DNA of 64,000 bases from Sapria himalayana (taxonomy: Eukaryota > Streptophyta > Magnoliopsida > Malpighiales > Rafflesiaceae), in NCBI GenBank assembly GCA_029783825.1, contig JAREIK010001333.1:131590-195589 (forward strand). Reading direction: 5' to 3'. Made by a program: the position numbers and the translations under genes. Under the pieces are notes generated by a model that saw nothing but the letters and a program-made list of their open reading frames with translations, was not told the DNA's origin and ran no database searches. Below are positions 10,607 to 23,989 of this stretch, piece after piece. Numbering within the stretch: the stretch's first letter is position 1; each line of letters starts with the position of its first letter.

Positions 10607-10836
10607 TCATCACTCTGGGAGACTTTCATGTAGTAATCAATGGCCAACTACCTAACTCAGATTAAATTCTTTCTCCAGTTGGGAATATGCTTGACATCCT
10701 TCAATTATTATATTGATCCTTTCAACTTAGCCTTCACAACATCTTTATTAATAATAGCACAAGGTTGATCATCACAATGATATACTTTTCTAAGATTTCA
10801 GGGACATACCATTCAAAAAGTTCCTTTTATTAAGCA

Positions 10837-10872
10837 GCATGGAATGATGCTCCTGATTCTAATACCCAAGAA
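10837..10872 (-). pseudogene. copia protease active-site relic
   Basis: Minus-strand translation gives SWVLESGASFH, corresponding to the W.LDSGAS.H active-site motif of copia aspartic proteases. The catalytic aspartate is replaced by glutamate here, a change that would be expected to disable the enzyme. Flanking frame is interrupted. Confidence 0.75.
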
Positions 10873-11099
10873 TCTTTTTTGCATTCTAGAGAGTAAAATA
10901 AAGCTTCTTCTTCTGTTAAGGTGGAAGTAACATTTGCCTTGCCTTCACTTCTCGGTCTTTAGGTAATGCTCAATCTTCTCACAATTCCATCACTAGATAT
11001 TCTTTTAGCTTTTAGAATTTCTAGGATTCCTAGATCTAGACCTCTTGCTTTTTTAGCTATTCCAGACTTCACTTCTTGATGAATTTTTTTTCCTGACTC

Positions 11100-11640
11100 T
11101 ATATGTAATATTGAAAATATTGATATTCACCCAACTATCTCTATCAAATTTCTTCACTCAATACTAGATCCCAAACATATTCAAATTTCAACTTACTACT
11201 TTCTAATGAATTGTTGATTGCTATAACTATAGTGTTCCAACACTCAATTAGAGATGATAAGAAAATAAAAGTTCTAACTTTATCTTCCCAATTAATTTTC
11301 ATTGAACTCAATTAAGTTGTTATTGTGTTGAGTTCATTTAGATGTTGTGCCACTGATTCCCCTTTTGTCTTCTACATATTTAATAATTACCTCATTAAAT
11401 GAACTTTGTTTGAACCCGATGGCTCTTCATGCATCCTAAAGACAGCTACCATAAGATCCACCATGGTATTTTCCAAAGCTATGTCGAAGGCAACATTTTG
11501 GGATAACATAAATTGAATAACTTTGAGGACTTCTCTATCAGTAAGATTCTAGTCATCTTTTTTCAAGGTAGTTGGCTTCTTTCTAAGAGAGGTCAATACA
11601 ATTTTTTTTGGTGCTGTTAATATTAAAGCTATAATTTACA
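11100..11640 (-). pseudogene. copia gag relic
   Basis: Minus-strand translation across frames gives gag-like text. A GEIEKFDDMIFNFCKL-type start lies near 11665, matching the copia KFDG..F..W region. It is followed by a stretch resembling the gag core, where ES.A.HLNELNTI..L matches the family's VxxHIxEFxxLxxxL, and by an IE.WN..V.A..NS match. Frames are broken by at least two stops, so no gag protein can be made. Confidence 0.6.
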
Positions 11641-12060
11641 AAAGTTAAAGATCATGTCATCGAACTTCTCGATTTCGCCTTCTTATAATCTGGGACCATC
11701 GCTCTCACTCAAATTTGAATTTTTTTTGATTCATTCTACACTTCTTCCAAAACACCATGTATGAGGACACCTCCATTGGTAGGATTATACTTCCTACAAA
11801 ATAAGCTTCCACCAATACTAGTATAAAAATAACATAACCTACTATCTACTTTATGGTATGATATAAATATTTCACTATAAGAAAAAAAAAGAATATATAG
11901 AACACTGAGAAAATTGCTCTCAATTTTCTCTCTCACTTCCCCTTGCTTCCTTCACCTTCTTTTCTCTTCCTTATTTCTTCATTATAAATTACAAGTATAC
12001 AAGAAATCTATTTGATGATATTCTTCCCTCTATTACATCTCTATTTGTAGTAAAAATGAG

Positions 12061-13169
12061 AGGGATGTAGCTAAAGTTAGGTTATATAAAAAGTAAGAAA
12101 AATGAAAGGTAGGCTACCTAACAAGAAAGAAAAATGAAAATAGACTTAAATTGTCACCGCTATTTTTGAAAATTAAAGCATTCATATTTTACACAAATAT
12201 CTTCAAATGAGACATCCAAAAATGATTAACAAAATGAAATCCATATCACAAGTCATTAAACTTACAAATTCTTCAAAAAAATATATTATAGCCACAATAA
12301 ACACATATAGTCTTTCTAAAATGAATGAAATGATCATCCAAAATGATGGGCCACCCACAACAAATTATCTAAATTCCACGATAAATTTAGAATACCAACT
12401 TCATTTTTTAGTGCATAGTTATTTAATAAACGACTTGATAAAATAGATAATTTTGATATACATTTATCAATAATCAAACAATTCACTTCCAATGGGAAAA
12501 TTACATACAAATATAAATTTTTGATATTCTCAATTTTCATGCCTTGTCGAATATATTTCACTCGGGAAATTAAGTAATCATCTTTGCGAACAATGAAATT
12601 TTAAAAATCATTCACTAAATTTTTAGACATAAAATTATTTAAAAATTTTATTTAAATCTACAATTTTTTTGAGATATTCACCTACAAATATGAAAGTTAA
12701 TTTTTATGTGAAAATAAGAATAGAACATAAATTTATGATATTGTTGTCCATTTAATTTTAATAGTCAAATGTATCAAAAATAATTATAATATTAATCGTT
12801 TCAAACATAAGATAAATTTAGAAAATTAATACTCTTTCTTTTTGTCTTAATGATTCAATGCAAATTTTTTTTATTAATCCATAATTTTAATAAAATATTC
12901 TACAAAAATCAAGTAATTCACTTCTTGTTGGAAAATGAAAAACATCATGAAAATTATGATCTCAATATATGATTATTGGTTAGATATTAATTATGTATGG
13001 CAAAGGTTATCATCATTCTTAAAAATAAATTTCCAAAGCCAAAACTCCTTAAGAAAAGAGATTAATACATAGTAACCTTGGAAAGTGATTCTAATGAGAG
13101 TCAATTATATTTTCTTTCCTTATTAGGAAAAAGGATAAATTATTATGCAAAGCCCATAAGGTGGTACTT
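12061..13169. other. AT-rich sequence with no recognised feature
   Basis: About 70% or more A/T with scattered AAAATTT words. Two overlapping open frames on opposite strands at 12207-12561 have no recognisable similarity and AT-driven composition. I see no RNA gene or terminal repeat. Confidence 0.55.
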
Positions 13170-14216
13170 GGTGAGACTCTAATAACTCAATATAGATGAA
13201 TCATAATGGATTGAAGGATATTATTTTTTAGTTTTCCTCCTTCCTAGTTATATCATAAATGCAATCGAAAGAGCATGCAAAAAATTCCTAGTTTTCAGTT
13301 TTTAGGGAGGCCCAAAAACTGATAGATATAGACCCAAGATCTCTTGGGATAAGGTATACTTACCAATGAACCTTGGAGGTATTGGTATCTTAAATATTTC
13401 CATTTGAAACAAGGCGTTCTTTGACAAAACACTCTGATAGATAAATAGGAAGGAGGACTCACTTTGGATTAAGTGGGACCATAATTTCTATCGCAATTCT
13501 CAAAGTATTTGGGATTATCATACATCTAAAGAAGACTCACTATTCTAGAAATCCCTAATATCTATTAGGGATATCTTGATCACTAAATCAGTCTCCAAAG
13601 AACAAGCTGAATCGATGCTGAATATTTTGGGCAAAAATCACAGAATTATTTCAGATGCCTATAAATTCTTAATGGGTAAGAATATTAAGAAAGAGAAAGC
13701 TTCGACTAAAGAAATCTCGATGAAAAACTATGTCCAAATATACTATTAATTTATGGATTGTCAAACACGGAAAGCTCAAGACAAAGGATCAAGTATTTTC
13801 AATAATAAATAATACTAATTGTGAATTCTGTAACTAAGTAGAAACTTTCAAACATATGTTTTTTAACTGTTGTTATTCCAGATACATTTTAATCAAGTTG
13901 AAATTCTGGGCAGATTTTAAAGAAGATATATACTCAATTCCATTGGGTTTCAAGGTCATCAGAAGATTGTACTCGGCAAAAACTCCGAAGAATAATTTAC
14001 GAAAAGTAATTTTTGCAGCAACCACATACCACAAATGGAGAGAAAGGAATAAAATGCTCTATGAAGGAAAGACCCAAGATGCAGAATCATTAGTTAGGAA
14101 AATCAAAATAGAAATTTATATTATTTTCCGTAAAGAATGTAATAGTTTGAAGCTTTTTTAGGTTGTACAAAATATTTTTAGTAAATGAAATTTTATTACT
14201 TATCAAAAAAAAAAAC
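13170..14216 (+). mobile_element. 5'-truncated LINE (non-LTR retrotransposon) relic
   Basis: Plus-strand frames give SWDKVYLPMNLGGIGILN at about 13336-13391, matching the W...C.PK..GGLGI..L block after the RT domain of plant L1-type LINEs. WIVKHGKLKTKDQ follows at 13754-13792, then CEFCN and a KHMFFNC block (13848-13868), matching the zinc-finger-like zf-RVT domain (W....G.L.T...L...C..C.....E...HLFF.C). The rest reads to 14161. The element ends with a short 3' UTR and an A-run at 14203-14213 after TTATTACTTATC. Several stops and frameshifts occur, and the endonuclease and RT domains are absent. Confidence 0.8.
13856..14161 (+). pseudogene. LINE ORF2 C-terminal fragment
   Basis: An open stretch of 101 codons starting MFFNCCYSRYILIKL, inside the zf-RVT region, and running to the end of the LINE ORF2, where it includes a HKWRERNKMLYEGK block. 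Plant LINEs commonly end with an IWRERNxRxF motif of this kind. It is the tail of a dead element and not an independent gene; the methionine is incidental. Confidence 0.75.
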
Positions 14217-17150
14217 TTGACATCTCTTTTATTTTCATAAATGTGAAAGAGTTTAATAACTCCTTAAAAATTGTTTAATCATGCATTTCTCCCTCATGAA
14301 TTTCCAAACTTCAATAAAAATTTCATCGGGCCCTAAGAAATTTTTTCCTTCACCTTTTTGAGAGCTTCTCTAATATATGCAAGTCATTTTAGTTATATAA
14401 CTAAAGTTGTTTAATACTCTACCTTCTTGTATCTTCAAATCTAAATACGTGAACATATTTAAATGATCATAAAAATATATTATCAATTACTCTTTGACTT
14501 CTTCCTCTTTTATTAGGATTTAATTATTTTCATTCTTAAAAAATTAACATCTATGGTCTTCTTCTCATTCATCCTAACAAGCTTATAAATATCATTTGTT
14601 CATGTTTTCTTTATAGTTTATTATACAACTCATTGTATGCCTTAAATCTAGTTTCATTTACAATAAATTTACTTTTTTTATCTCTTTATATAAATTTATA
14701 CAGCCTTCATTCTCAACTAGAATAAAATTCGAGTTGAGTCTTGCTCGACCTTGTTTTTTAAATAAAGGTAATTTTTTTTGATGGTGCATGAAACATTGAG
14801 AGAAAAAATATGTAAAGTTATGTACTTCATTTTTAAATATTTACATTTGCATCATAAAAAATATGCAAAAAAACATAGTATTATAGATTTAAACATTTTC
14901 CTCGATTCCAAAAAATTGAAGATCTAAAACAATATGCAAATTCTTACTATCCCAAACTATTCATTATTCCTCAACTCATCAAAAATGAAGTAAGAAAAAA
15001 CTCTTTGCAAGTCCCATTCAATGGATGAGATCAAGGAAGCAACATTTTCAATGCTATCAAGTGGGGTAGGATGTTTGGATCATGTTTTATTCAAAATCAT
15101 AAAATAATGGGAATAATAGTTGATTGATTGAATAATTGAAGTAAATAATCAACAACTCAAAAAAAAACTCAATATAAAAAATATGAAAAATACATCAAGT
15201 GAAAATAAAGTTCAAGTAATAACAATGTCAAATCAAATGATATATGCTAAAAACTTTTTCACACATAATAGAAGTATATAAAACAAAGTACACATATGCC
15301 CAAAAAACACAATTTGTAGCAAAATATATTTTCTAGAATATAAAACCCTAAAAATCAAAAATCTAGTATAAATACACAAACTTGGGATTTTATGGTGAAT
15401 GCTCCAGATGTCTTTCTACATTTTTTTATTAGGTGATAGGGTTGATTCATCAGATTTATGGGTTGGAATTAACAACGTGATGACATCATTATTTCTTGAC
15501 CGAAAAAAAAATTGTCCATAGCTTTCAAATCTTCAAAATTATCCAATCTCTAATTCTTTATGGAATACACTCATACACAAAAATAAAGTAAAAATCAATA
15601 ACACCCATACTACACACACTAAAATTATATGTATGTTGTAATTATATATATAATCTATACACATGATGAATAGGAAATAAATCATATATCAATGCACATA
15701 TTGAACACACATATTACAATTTAAATACAATTACATAAATGAATACATTTCAATATTCAAACTAGTGTGTGGAGGAAAGAGAAAGAATTTTTATGCCTTA
15801 GCTTCTGTAACACAAAACCATAAATAACAAAAATGGTAGAAGCCCACTAATTTTTCACACACCTTATTTTATGTAAAAACACATACATTTATCTGTATAA
15901 ATACACAATATAAGGCGACACCACCACTATATCTCACACACATTTTGCTGAAAAAAAACACTTCCAAAAAAAAAAGCATATCCTCACTGTATCTTCCGCA
16001 TGCACCTGATGAAAAAAATGCATGGTTTTTTTAAAAATGATCAGATAAGGGTGCTTTCTCATCAAAAATGACACTACGCATTCTTTCTTTGTGGAAACAT
16101 TAACAATCCCATTTTCACAAAGTTTTAAAAAAATATTTTATTATTATTATTTTTTGTTTCTATTTTTTTAATAGAAAATGGGATTTTATTCCATGTATTG
16201 ATCTATCATGCCGTGCTTCATCTATTCCAAAAAAATAAAACAAACAAAATATATAAAATAAACATAATTAGTCTACCAACTCGAACATACCTGACACATT
16301 TTCTTCTATATAAACATTATTAGGATGTTATTAAAGATGATGTTTTTGAACCTATCATAGATTTTGTCAAGGGAAAAAGTTAGCCCAGGTCAATCACTAG
16401 CACTCTTTTGTCTATATTCTCAAAAAATGATAAAAAAAAACCTGGAAAGATTTTAGACACCATATTAGCCTCTATTATGTGAGTTATAAAATCTTTTCCA
16501 TAAATTTCATGCATCACCATAGTTCTTTTCTCACTAAGTTCATTTCTTAAGAAAAGTGAGTTTGTTATTAGATGTAATATTATTATTAATGTTTGTGTTG
16601 CCCTTGAGTTAGTTTTCCACACCAATAAGAAAATTATAAGAGGTAATTTTATCATTAGGCTTAACATAAAGAAAAAATTTGCTAAGTTGAATTGTAATCA
16701 ATTATCATGGAAAAAATTAGATTCTCTGACAAATGGATGAACCTTTTAATAATTGTACATCTAACAATTGGTTGTTGATCATCATCAATGGTTATGTCAA
16801 TATCCTTTTCAATTCAACTTTAACCTTTAGAAATGGAACTAGGTTCGGCCCACTCTTGTTATGATTGTCATGGAAAATCATTCTAAACACTTTTTCTTTC
16901 ACTTCTCAAAAGATCTAAATTTCAGTCCACCATGGGAAATAATATCTATATTATTCAAATATCATTTGCATGCAATATCATTATCTTTTAAAATATTGAT
17001 GTTAATTAGATTATCAAAGCTCACTCATATTCTTCATAACTATAAATAGATATGTGTCAACTCATAAACAAAACCTAGAGTTGTTTTATTTATTTGAAAA
17101 ATACAAATAAGAGTTCAAAAAGGATCATCTCTTAAATAATTGAATTATAA
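14217..17150. other. AT-rich intergenic sequence with no recognised gene
   Basis: Almost 3 kb of AT-rich sequence with many A- and T-runs and no recognisable protein similarity. Frames at 16380-16667 (minus) and 16861-17049 (plus) are open by chance composition and match nothing I know. No tRNA-like folds or clear terminal repeats were seen. Confidence 0.5.
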
Positions 17151-19330
17151 ACAAATGTCTCCCTAGCACTTTGTTGAAAATTTATTAGGATGCCAAAACT
17201 TATGGTTTATAACATGGCTCACAAATGCTCATTAGGTGATTGATTTTGTCAAATGGATATCTATAATTATAAGGATTATATAAGCAATAAAGTGGAAAAA
17301 ATTCTAGATATCAATCTCATAGAGTTTGTATGAGTAGTTTGACAAGTCAACATTAAACTAACTATTACTCAAGTTGAGAAAATAAACTTAGGTCTCAGTT
17401 AGACACTTAAACTTCAAGGTTGGATTACTTCTTTGTGTATAATCAGTTTTATTTAGGATGATATTAGATGATATGTAAATATGAAAAGGTGTCATAATTG
17501 GAATAATTTCACACCTTTATAGTTTTAGAAGATTTTGATGAATAGTCATGAAATCATTATGTTTTTGTAAATAATTAGCGACTAGGTGATGTATGGTTCA
17601 TCGAGTAATTTTAGTATTCATGCTTGGCTGAAACTTTATATATTTAGTCTTGACAATCTTTGTGCACCACAACTCTATCACATCATTAATATCAACCTTT
17701 AACTTGCAATATATATATATATATTTGATGTGATATAATCTTGAAGTCATAGCCACATTTATTTTGTAATAATTAAGTAGAATGATATTAATTTTGCACT
17801 ATAATAATTAAGTACCCCATTAAGACTAAAAGTAATAGCAGCTTCCTAGTATGGAGGCTTTAGCTTTACTAAGATTTTGTATTCTCAAGCGAGAGTTATT
17901 ACTTTTTCTCAAAATCATAACTTTTGGGATACAAAAAATTACATAGTTAGAATTACTCAAGTCAAAGACATAATACTTATCTAGAACATGACTTTTGGAT
18001 TCATAATATTATAATTAACATTACTTGAGCATAAAGACATCCAAGGTCACTCTTGCCCTCAAGAGAAGGCAAAAATCATGATTTGGATGTAATGGCTAAT
18101 TTCCAAAGACATGGTCATTTCCAGTATCACGATCATTTAATGCAAAAAAAGACCAAACCTAAGTCGTAGATGTTCCTAGCACTATGACTATTTATGAAAA
18201 AGAAAGAGTAAAACAAAAGCAATGGCCATTCCTAGCACCACGACCATTTAATGCAAAAGAAAGACTAGAAGTTTTGACATATACACAAAGCCAGAACTTT
18301 ATATTATAAAGAAAATATGTACAAGTCATGGACACTTTTTAGTGTTGTGGCTTGTATCACAAAAAGATTATGAAGCATTCCAAAGTCATGACCAATTTCT
18401 AGAGCTGTGACCACGAGCTCAAGAGACCAAAGCCAAACTCATGATATCTCCAAAAAATCATGACTTTCTACTAAGACAAATGACAGATTTATGGAGTATA
18501 AATGAAATGAAGAGGAGAGACCCATAGGAGATTCTTTTCTTCTACACTCTTCAAGACAAAGAAAAATACCACAACTACAACCAATATGTGGGGATATCTG
18601 CACTCCCTAGGGAATCCATGAGCAAGGAAGAGATGCAAGACAAAAGCTAAACATTAAAGTTGGGAGCATGAATTTCAACCCTCCACCTCTAGGGTTGATT
18701 TGAAAAATAAACCAAAGAAACATGGTATTTGGGTTTGTTTCCTAGATTCTCAATAGGGTTGTTATTGAGAATATAAGATTCAGAGACTTCTTTTCTTATA
18801 CTACATATGAATCTCTCTCCAATGTCAAGCTAAATTGAGGTCTAATCTTTGTGTAATTATGATTTATGTGATATATGAATAATTTTATGATTAATTGATA
18901 TATTTGATTTATATTTTAAAATAAAAATTAATGGAAATGATGATTAAATAGTACTTTAATTAGGATTTTGTCTATTATTATGTTTGTGCATATTTTCACA
19001 GTGGATGGTGAAAAAAACCATAAGTTTCACTCATGTATATGATAGGAGAGAAGTGATAGCCTTTCTAACTACTAAGCATGAGACAAACCTATATGTTAAA
19101 GCCTAAAATTAAGGTATATAATCATTGCAAATATGGTGCTCATGAAATCGAAAGCAATTATAATTTTATATGTTACTTCATTATACATATATTAGAAGAA
19201 TTGATCCTTAATTGGTATGTATGTTTTATAAAACAACTTCCTAAGGGTTTTACCTTTAGTGTGAGAGTTACATTATCATTGTAAAGGATAGTGATAGGAA
19301 ATCCATAGGACAAGCATGAGTAGTTATGAA
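17150..19330 (+). repeat. Long dispersed repeat, copy A (plus orientation)
   Basis: Landmarks shared in the same order with copy B (20290-22950): CCAAAACTTAT near the start, GATATCAATCTCATAGAG (17309-17326), TTTTGATGAATAGT.ATGAAATCA (17533-17556), GAAGTCATAGCCAC (17743), and clusters of CATGACC/TCATGG words. Later landmarks are AAACCTATATGTTAAA (19085) and GTGAGAGTTACATTATCA (19261). The inverted copy at 27280-28880 has the second half. No recognisable protein lies within. The repeated ATGAC-rich section (18060-18480) looks like short internal subrepeats. It may be the LTR or noncoding part of a large LTR retroelement, but ends and primer-binding site were not identified. Confidence 0.7.
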
Positions 19331-19699
19331 TCACAAGATTGTAACAATGCTTTGAGTTGGTCTTAGTTGTATGGTTCCCATATAATAGATTTGAAATAAA
19401 TATATATTAATTATATTAGTATGACTTTTATAAAGTAGATAATATAAATGTTTATAAACCATATTAGTTCTTGGTTTTTATGATACAAAAGGCAAAAGAA
19501 AAAGAATGTATATTTCAAATAATTATCAAGGGCTATTAATAATTTAAATAAAAGGTATGGACTTATGAATAACCATCGAGTTGAGATGATTTGTTATCTT
19601 AGGGGTAATGTATCAAGTGGATAGCTACAAGGAGATTATCATTGGAATGGGCTTAATGATGATAGCCATATTATATGTCATTAAAGAAAAATATCATTC

Positions 19700-20100
19700 T
19701 AATAATTATCTAACCTTTTTTATATATCAAAACTCAATATAAATCAAATTATTTGAACATGCATCATATTAACAAACCATACGATCAAAGAGTCATACCA
19801 AAATCCCAAAATATTTTTTTACTAAATCTATATTGTCTCACTCTTAGTTGATTGAACTACTGATATAATCTCTATGAGATTGATATCTAGACAAAAATTA
19901 TACTTATTGATCTTTATTGATGGGATACCCTCGCCAACGAGTATTTGGAATACAATCTAACCAATAAAATAAGATAGCATAACAAAATTGTAATATGTCA
20001 ATTAGTCTTATTGATTACTTCGAATTAACATTTCTATTCTCTAAACTTAGTTATCATAAAAGATGCTAAATAATGTTGTAATAATTGCATTCAAGCTTTT
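19700..20100 (-). repeat. Inverted copy of the repeat block found at 25.4-27.2 kb
   Basis: The reverse complement of 19782-19960 (CAATAAAGATCAATAAGTATA, GATATCAATCTCATAGAG, GAGTGAGACAATAT, GGTATGACTCTT) matches 25960-26160 and 26850-27030 in order and spacing. The similarity continues into a shared ATGCTATCT.ATTTTAT word to about 20000. Its polarity is opposite to the flanking copies A and B. Confidence 0.75.
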
Positions 20101-20166
20101 AGCTTCATAAGTATCATACTCACATGAATTAACATGTGATATATAATTCATATAAGAGGAAATAAG

Positions 20167-20278
20167 CACTTGGATGTCACTACCTTATGGAGTACATTCT
20201 CTTGCTAGTATCTCATGACTTGCACATGGATGTCACTACCTTATGGAGTACATTCTCTTGCTTGTATCTCATGACTTA
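20167..20278 (+). repeat. 56-bp perfect-like tandem duplication
   Basis: TGGATGTCACTACCTTATGG and the following bases to ATGACTTRCA occur at 20171 and again at 20227, a 56-bp period. Only about three bases differ across the two units. The near identity marks this as much younger than the decayed repeats around it. Confidence 0.97.
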
Positions 20279-20289
20279 CACATGACTAT

Positions 20290-21445
20290 TGTGGTTTTTT
20301 TATTGCGCCAAAACTTATCATTTGTGACATGGTCCTAAAAACTCATTTATGATTGATTTTATCTAATAGAGATTAATAAGTATATGAGTCATATAAGTAG
20401 TATAGATAGATATAAGTCTATATATCAATTTCATAGAGATTGAGTGAGCATCTGACCAACTAATAATGAACTAACAACTATTTGAGTTTGGTAGATCAGC
20501 TTGGGTCTAAAAAAATATTTATACTCTAGGGTTTACTTACTTTTTTGTGTATCATGGAATTTTTTAATTATTTAAGCAATGTTTTGTTTGATTGTCAGAT
20601 GAAAGTAGATAGATGTTGAATTATCCTAGTGCTCTCTTGGCATACAAGATAGTTATCAATAATGAACTATCACAACCAAGGATGATTCTATTGTAGTTTT
20701 ACCTTAGATATTTTAACACAAAAATCATACTTCTTTCATTCACGAGTCATCCACATTCATGCTCTTTTTAAGTAATATGTTAATTATACTTGATGACTAC
20801 TTTGAATATGCCTTTGATATTCAAACTACCTAACATTTTTATGTATTTTAGTAGTTCATGATGATGTATAAGCATTGAAATAAAGAAAATATAGATTAAT
20901 TTCATGACTATAGAGTTTTAAAGAGTTTTGATGAATAGTTTTGAAATCAATAGAGTTTTGGAGGTGTATGGCTAAGGAGATAGAATATAGAGTCTTGTAT
21001 AGTTTTGATATCTATTCTTGACTAAAACTTGACCTAATTGGTTGAGGTATTCTTTGTATATCATGACCTTACCAACTCGTTAGTATAATTCTTTCACTAT
21101 ATAATATATATTTTTGGCTGCAATATTATCATGAAGTCATAGCCATACTTAACTCATAAAATTTAAATGGCTATTTCATTCATTTTTTTTATTATAGAAA
21201 CCAGGTACTTCACTGGTACTAAAGGTCATCACAAAGTCTAAGCACCAAAACTTTATCTTTAATATGACTTGCCAGTCTCAAGTCAGAGCAACAACCTTTT
21301 TACAAAGTCATGACTTTTAAGAAATAGAAAGTTACAGAGCCAAAACTACTTAGGAAAAAACTATAGATATTATAGAGATTATTACTCGAGTATAATCATT
21401 TCTCAAAGACCCGACTCTTATCCTCAAATAAAGGAAAAACCATAA

Positions 21446-21482
<37 letters not shown>

Positions 21483-22950
21483 TCTAATTGTTATTTCTAC
21501 AATATCTTTTAAATATTGTGGTGATATGATATATGAGATGAGTGAAAACTAATTTCATAGCCACTCATGATACCATAGACACTTAAGATATGTAAAGAGA
21601 AAGTTTTGTATAAAGATCATTTCTAAGTGCCCCAATTATAGGAAACACAAGAGAGACTTTCTTAGTGATGTGGTTATTTTCTAGTATCACTGTCATATAA
21701 TAATCAAGAAAGACCAATGTAAAATTCATGATTATTTCATATCATTATGACCATATAACAATATGAGATGATCTTCATAATGTTGTGAACTTTCTTAGCA
21801 TAATATTTCCTTATGAAAAACAATAAAATAGGTGCACAAACCCATGGCCACTTCACAACACCATAATTTTGTATTATAGAAATATTACACCCAAGTTATG
21901 CTCATTGCCTAGTGCAACAACTTTGTGTTATAAAAAAATTGGAATGCATTCTAAAGATAGTAATTTTCCACAATCAAGATCTCAAGCTCAAAAGATAGAG
22001 ACTAAAGTTATGACTTTCTATTGAAATCTATTTCTACTTAGAGTACTATAGAATTTTTTGAGTATAAAAGTGGAAGATAGAGAAAATCATAAAAAAAATT
22101 TTTTTTTCTTCCTCTCCCTCGATGCAACAAACAAAGTTGTGGTGTAACTACCAAACCTTAGGGGTGAATTACACTTTCTATAGAGGGATGCAATACTTAA
22201 TGCCATCCATATAGTTGAGGGGCATGGCTCTCAAAGCTCCACTTTAGAGTAAATTCATAAATTTTTATCAAAATAGTATGTGGCCCAAGTTTCTAAAAAT
22301 TGATCTATATGATGTGGAAAAATTTTTGTATTAATGAATATATTTAATTTATATTGTGTTACATATATTGATGGATAGATGATTAGATAGAACTTGAACT
22401 AGGGTTTTAACTAGCAGTGAGTCTATGTGAATTGTCATGGGGGACAGTTATATGTAAACTATGAGAGTTACTCTTACAAATGATAGGAAAGAAGTAGTAT
22501 CCCTTCCAACTATCATGTGGAAGATAAACCTATATGTTAAAAAATTGAATTTTGGGTATGTTATTTATTATGAGTATGCTGCTTAAGAAGTTGATAGTTT
22601 GAATAATTTTATATGTCAATATATTGTACATATATTCAAAGAATTAATACTTGATTGAGATAGATATTATATAAAATATACTCATAAGGATTTCACCTTT
22701 ACTGTGAGAGTTGCATCATCACTAAGGATGATGGTAACAGACAATCCTCAGGATATGCATGAGAATATTTTGACCCACAAGGTGATAATATCTCTTGTGA
22801 GTTTCTTTGCCTCACATTGTTCCCACTAGCAAAATATGAAAGACATGTAAGTTATTATGCTAGTATGATACTTATGAAGATGATGTTGTAAATATTAAAA
22901 TATCATGTTAATTTTTGGTATATTTAACACATGAGAACAGAGAATAAGAG
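20290..22950 (+). repeat. Long dispersed repeat, copy B (plus orientation)
   Basis: Collinear with copy A: CCAAAACTTATCATTTGTGA (20310), TATCAATTTCATAGAG (20421), TTTTGATGAATAGTTTTGAAATC (20926-20948), GAAGTCATAGCCATAC (21134), and ATAAACCTATATGTTAAA (22522). Also TTTCACCTTTACTGTGAGAG (22691) and GACCCACAAGGTGATAAT. It is longer than A, partly because of a GT microsatellite and local insertions. No coding similarity seen. Confidence 0.7.
21451..21480 (+). repeat. (GT)15 microsatellite
   Basis: Perfect GT dinucleotide run inside repeat copy B; absent from copies A and the inverted copy. Confidence 0.95.
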
Positions 22951-23269
22951 TATGCTTATGAAGTAATCTCCGAAAGTAGTTGATGAAATTACTTGAATGA
23001 TATCAGATTTATTTATGACTCTCACAAGAATGTAACATCATATTTATATATAACATTACATTCAATCTCAGATTATATCTAATTTCACTACTATTCATTT
23101 ATTTCAATCAAAATCACTATGTACTAAAATTATTTCATTATATGCCCATTTTTCATAAAAACATATTATTAAATTAATACAAGCTAACCCAAAAAAGTCT
23201 ATGCATTGAATAAAAAACAAACTCATATACTAAAAGTATGATTTATCCTCTAACAAAGAATTTTCCTCT

Positions 23270-23870
23270 CTTAGTTAAATTCAAATAGATGGAAAGGAGA
23301 ATAATATAACATCACAATAGAAAAAAAATTACACATGCATCAATATGGAGAAGAAGGTGTGGATGGTGTGATCAACCCTTGGTATCCAAATCCTTCGATA
23401 GTAAGTGTGCTTTAAAGTGTTCAAATCTAGGCATGGATATAGAAGATCTCTAAACCTATCCTTTATTGTTTATTTCCCATTCTATTTTTTTTGTAATCAT
23501 ACTACATAATACATCTTTTCTTCTCATGATAGATTTGAGTGAATCCTCAAAAGGGACTAGTACAAAGTATATATATTTTTAGTTCTTATTATACTTCTTC
23601 AAATCTTATATCCATCATTTCTCTATATATTTGATTTTACCAACTGTGTCAACATCTCTACCATAGATCATGTTTTGTCACTAATCTGTGACATCATAGT
23701 GATGCTCAAATACTTTAGTACTTCCCACAAAATTGGACTCCACTCTTTTCATCATCTCATCCAAGATCTTTATAACTTGATCCTCATTTTGTCATTAGCA
23801 AACACAAATGAGTTACCATCATTATCTAAATTGATATCTAATTCATCATTATTAAACTCATTATTTATTA
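23270..23870 (+). repeat. Second dispersed repeat family, copy 1
   Basis: Shares with 30990-31530, in the same orientation and order: CAATATGGAGAAGAA, TGGTATCCAAATCCTT/TAGTATCCAAATCTTT, TCAAATCTAGGCATGGAT/TCAAATCTAGGTATGGAT, AGTGAATCCTCA, CTAGTTCT/TTAGTTCTTATTA, and ACTCCACTCTTTT/CTCTACTCTTTT. A 71-codon open frame at 23675-23890 lies in it and matches nothing I recognise. Probably noncoding retroelement sequence. Confidence 0.75.
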
Positions 23871-23989
23871 TTTGTTTAATTATATTTTGAATTTTCTATT
23901 ATTTAATTATAATATGTAAATATCTAATAAAAAAATTTATATACTATAATCACAACCATGTAAATTAAATTGAGTTGAAGCTCGTGCCC

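Larger units (their letters stand above)
9451..12060 (-). mobile_element. Decayed Ty1/copia retrotransposon (gag-pol relic)
   Basis: Read on the minus strand, from high to low coordinates, the remnants are: an LTR-like leader (about 12060-11730), gag (about 11690-11100), a zinc-knuckle/protease zone (about 11050-10830), GAG-pre-integrase (about 10500), the C-terminal part of integrase (10430-10253) and the start of reverse transcriptase (about 9960-9720). Stops and frameshifts are frequent. The integrase core is shortened, and the RT catalytic core, RNase H and 3' LTR are missing. The relic ends at the CACTA terminus at 9450. Confidence 0.8.

Noticed and set aside
17150..22950. Copies A and B as the two LTRs of one retrotransposon
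   Set aside because: The space between them (under 1 kb) is too short for gag-pol and holds an inverted copy of another block; no primer-binding site or polypurine tract was found.
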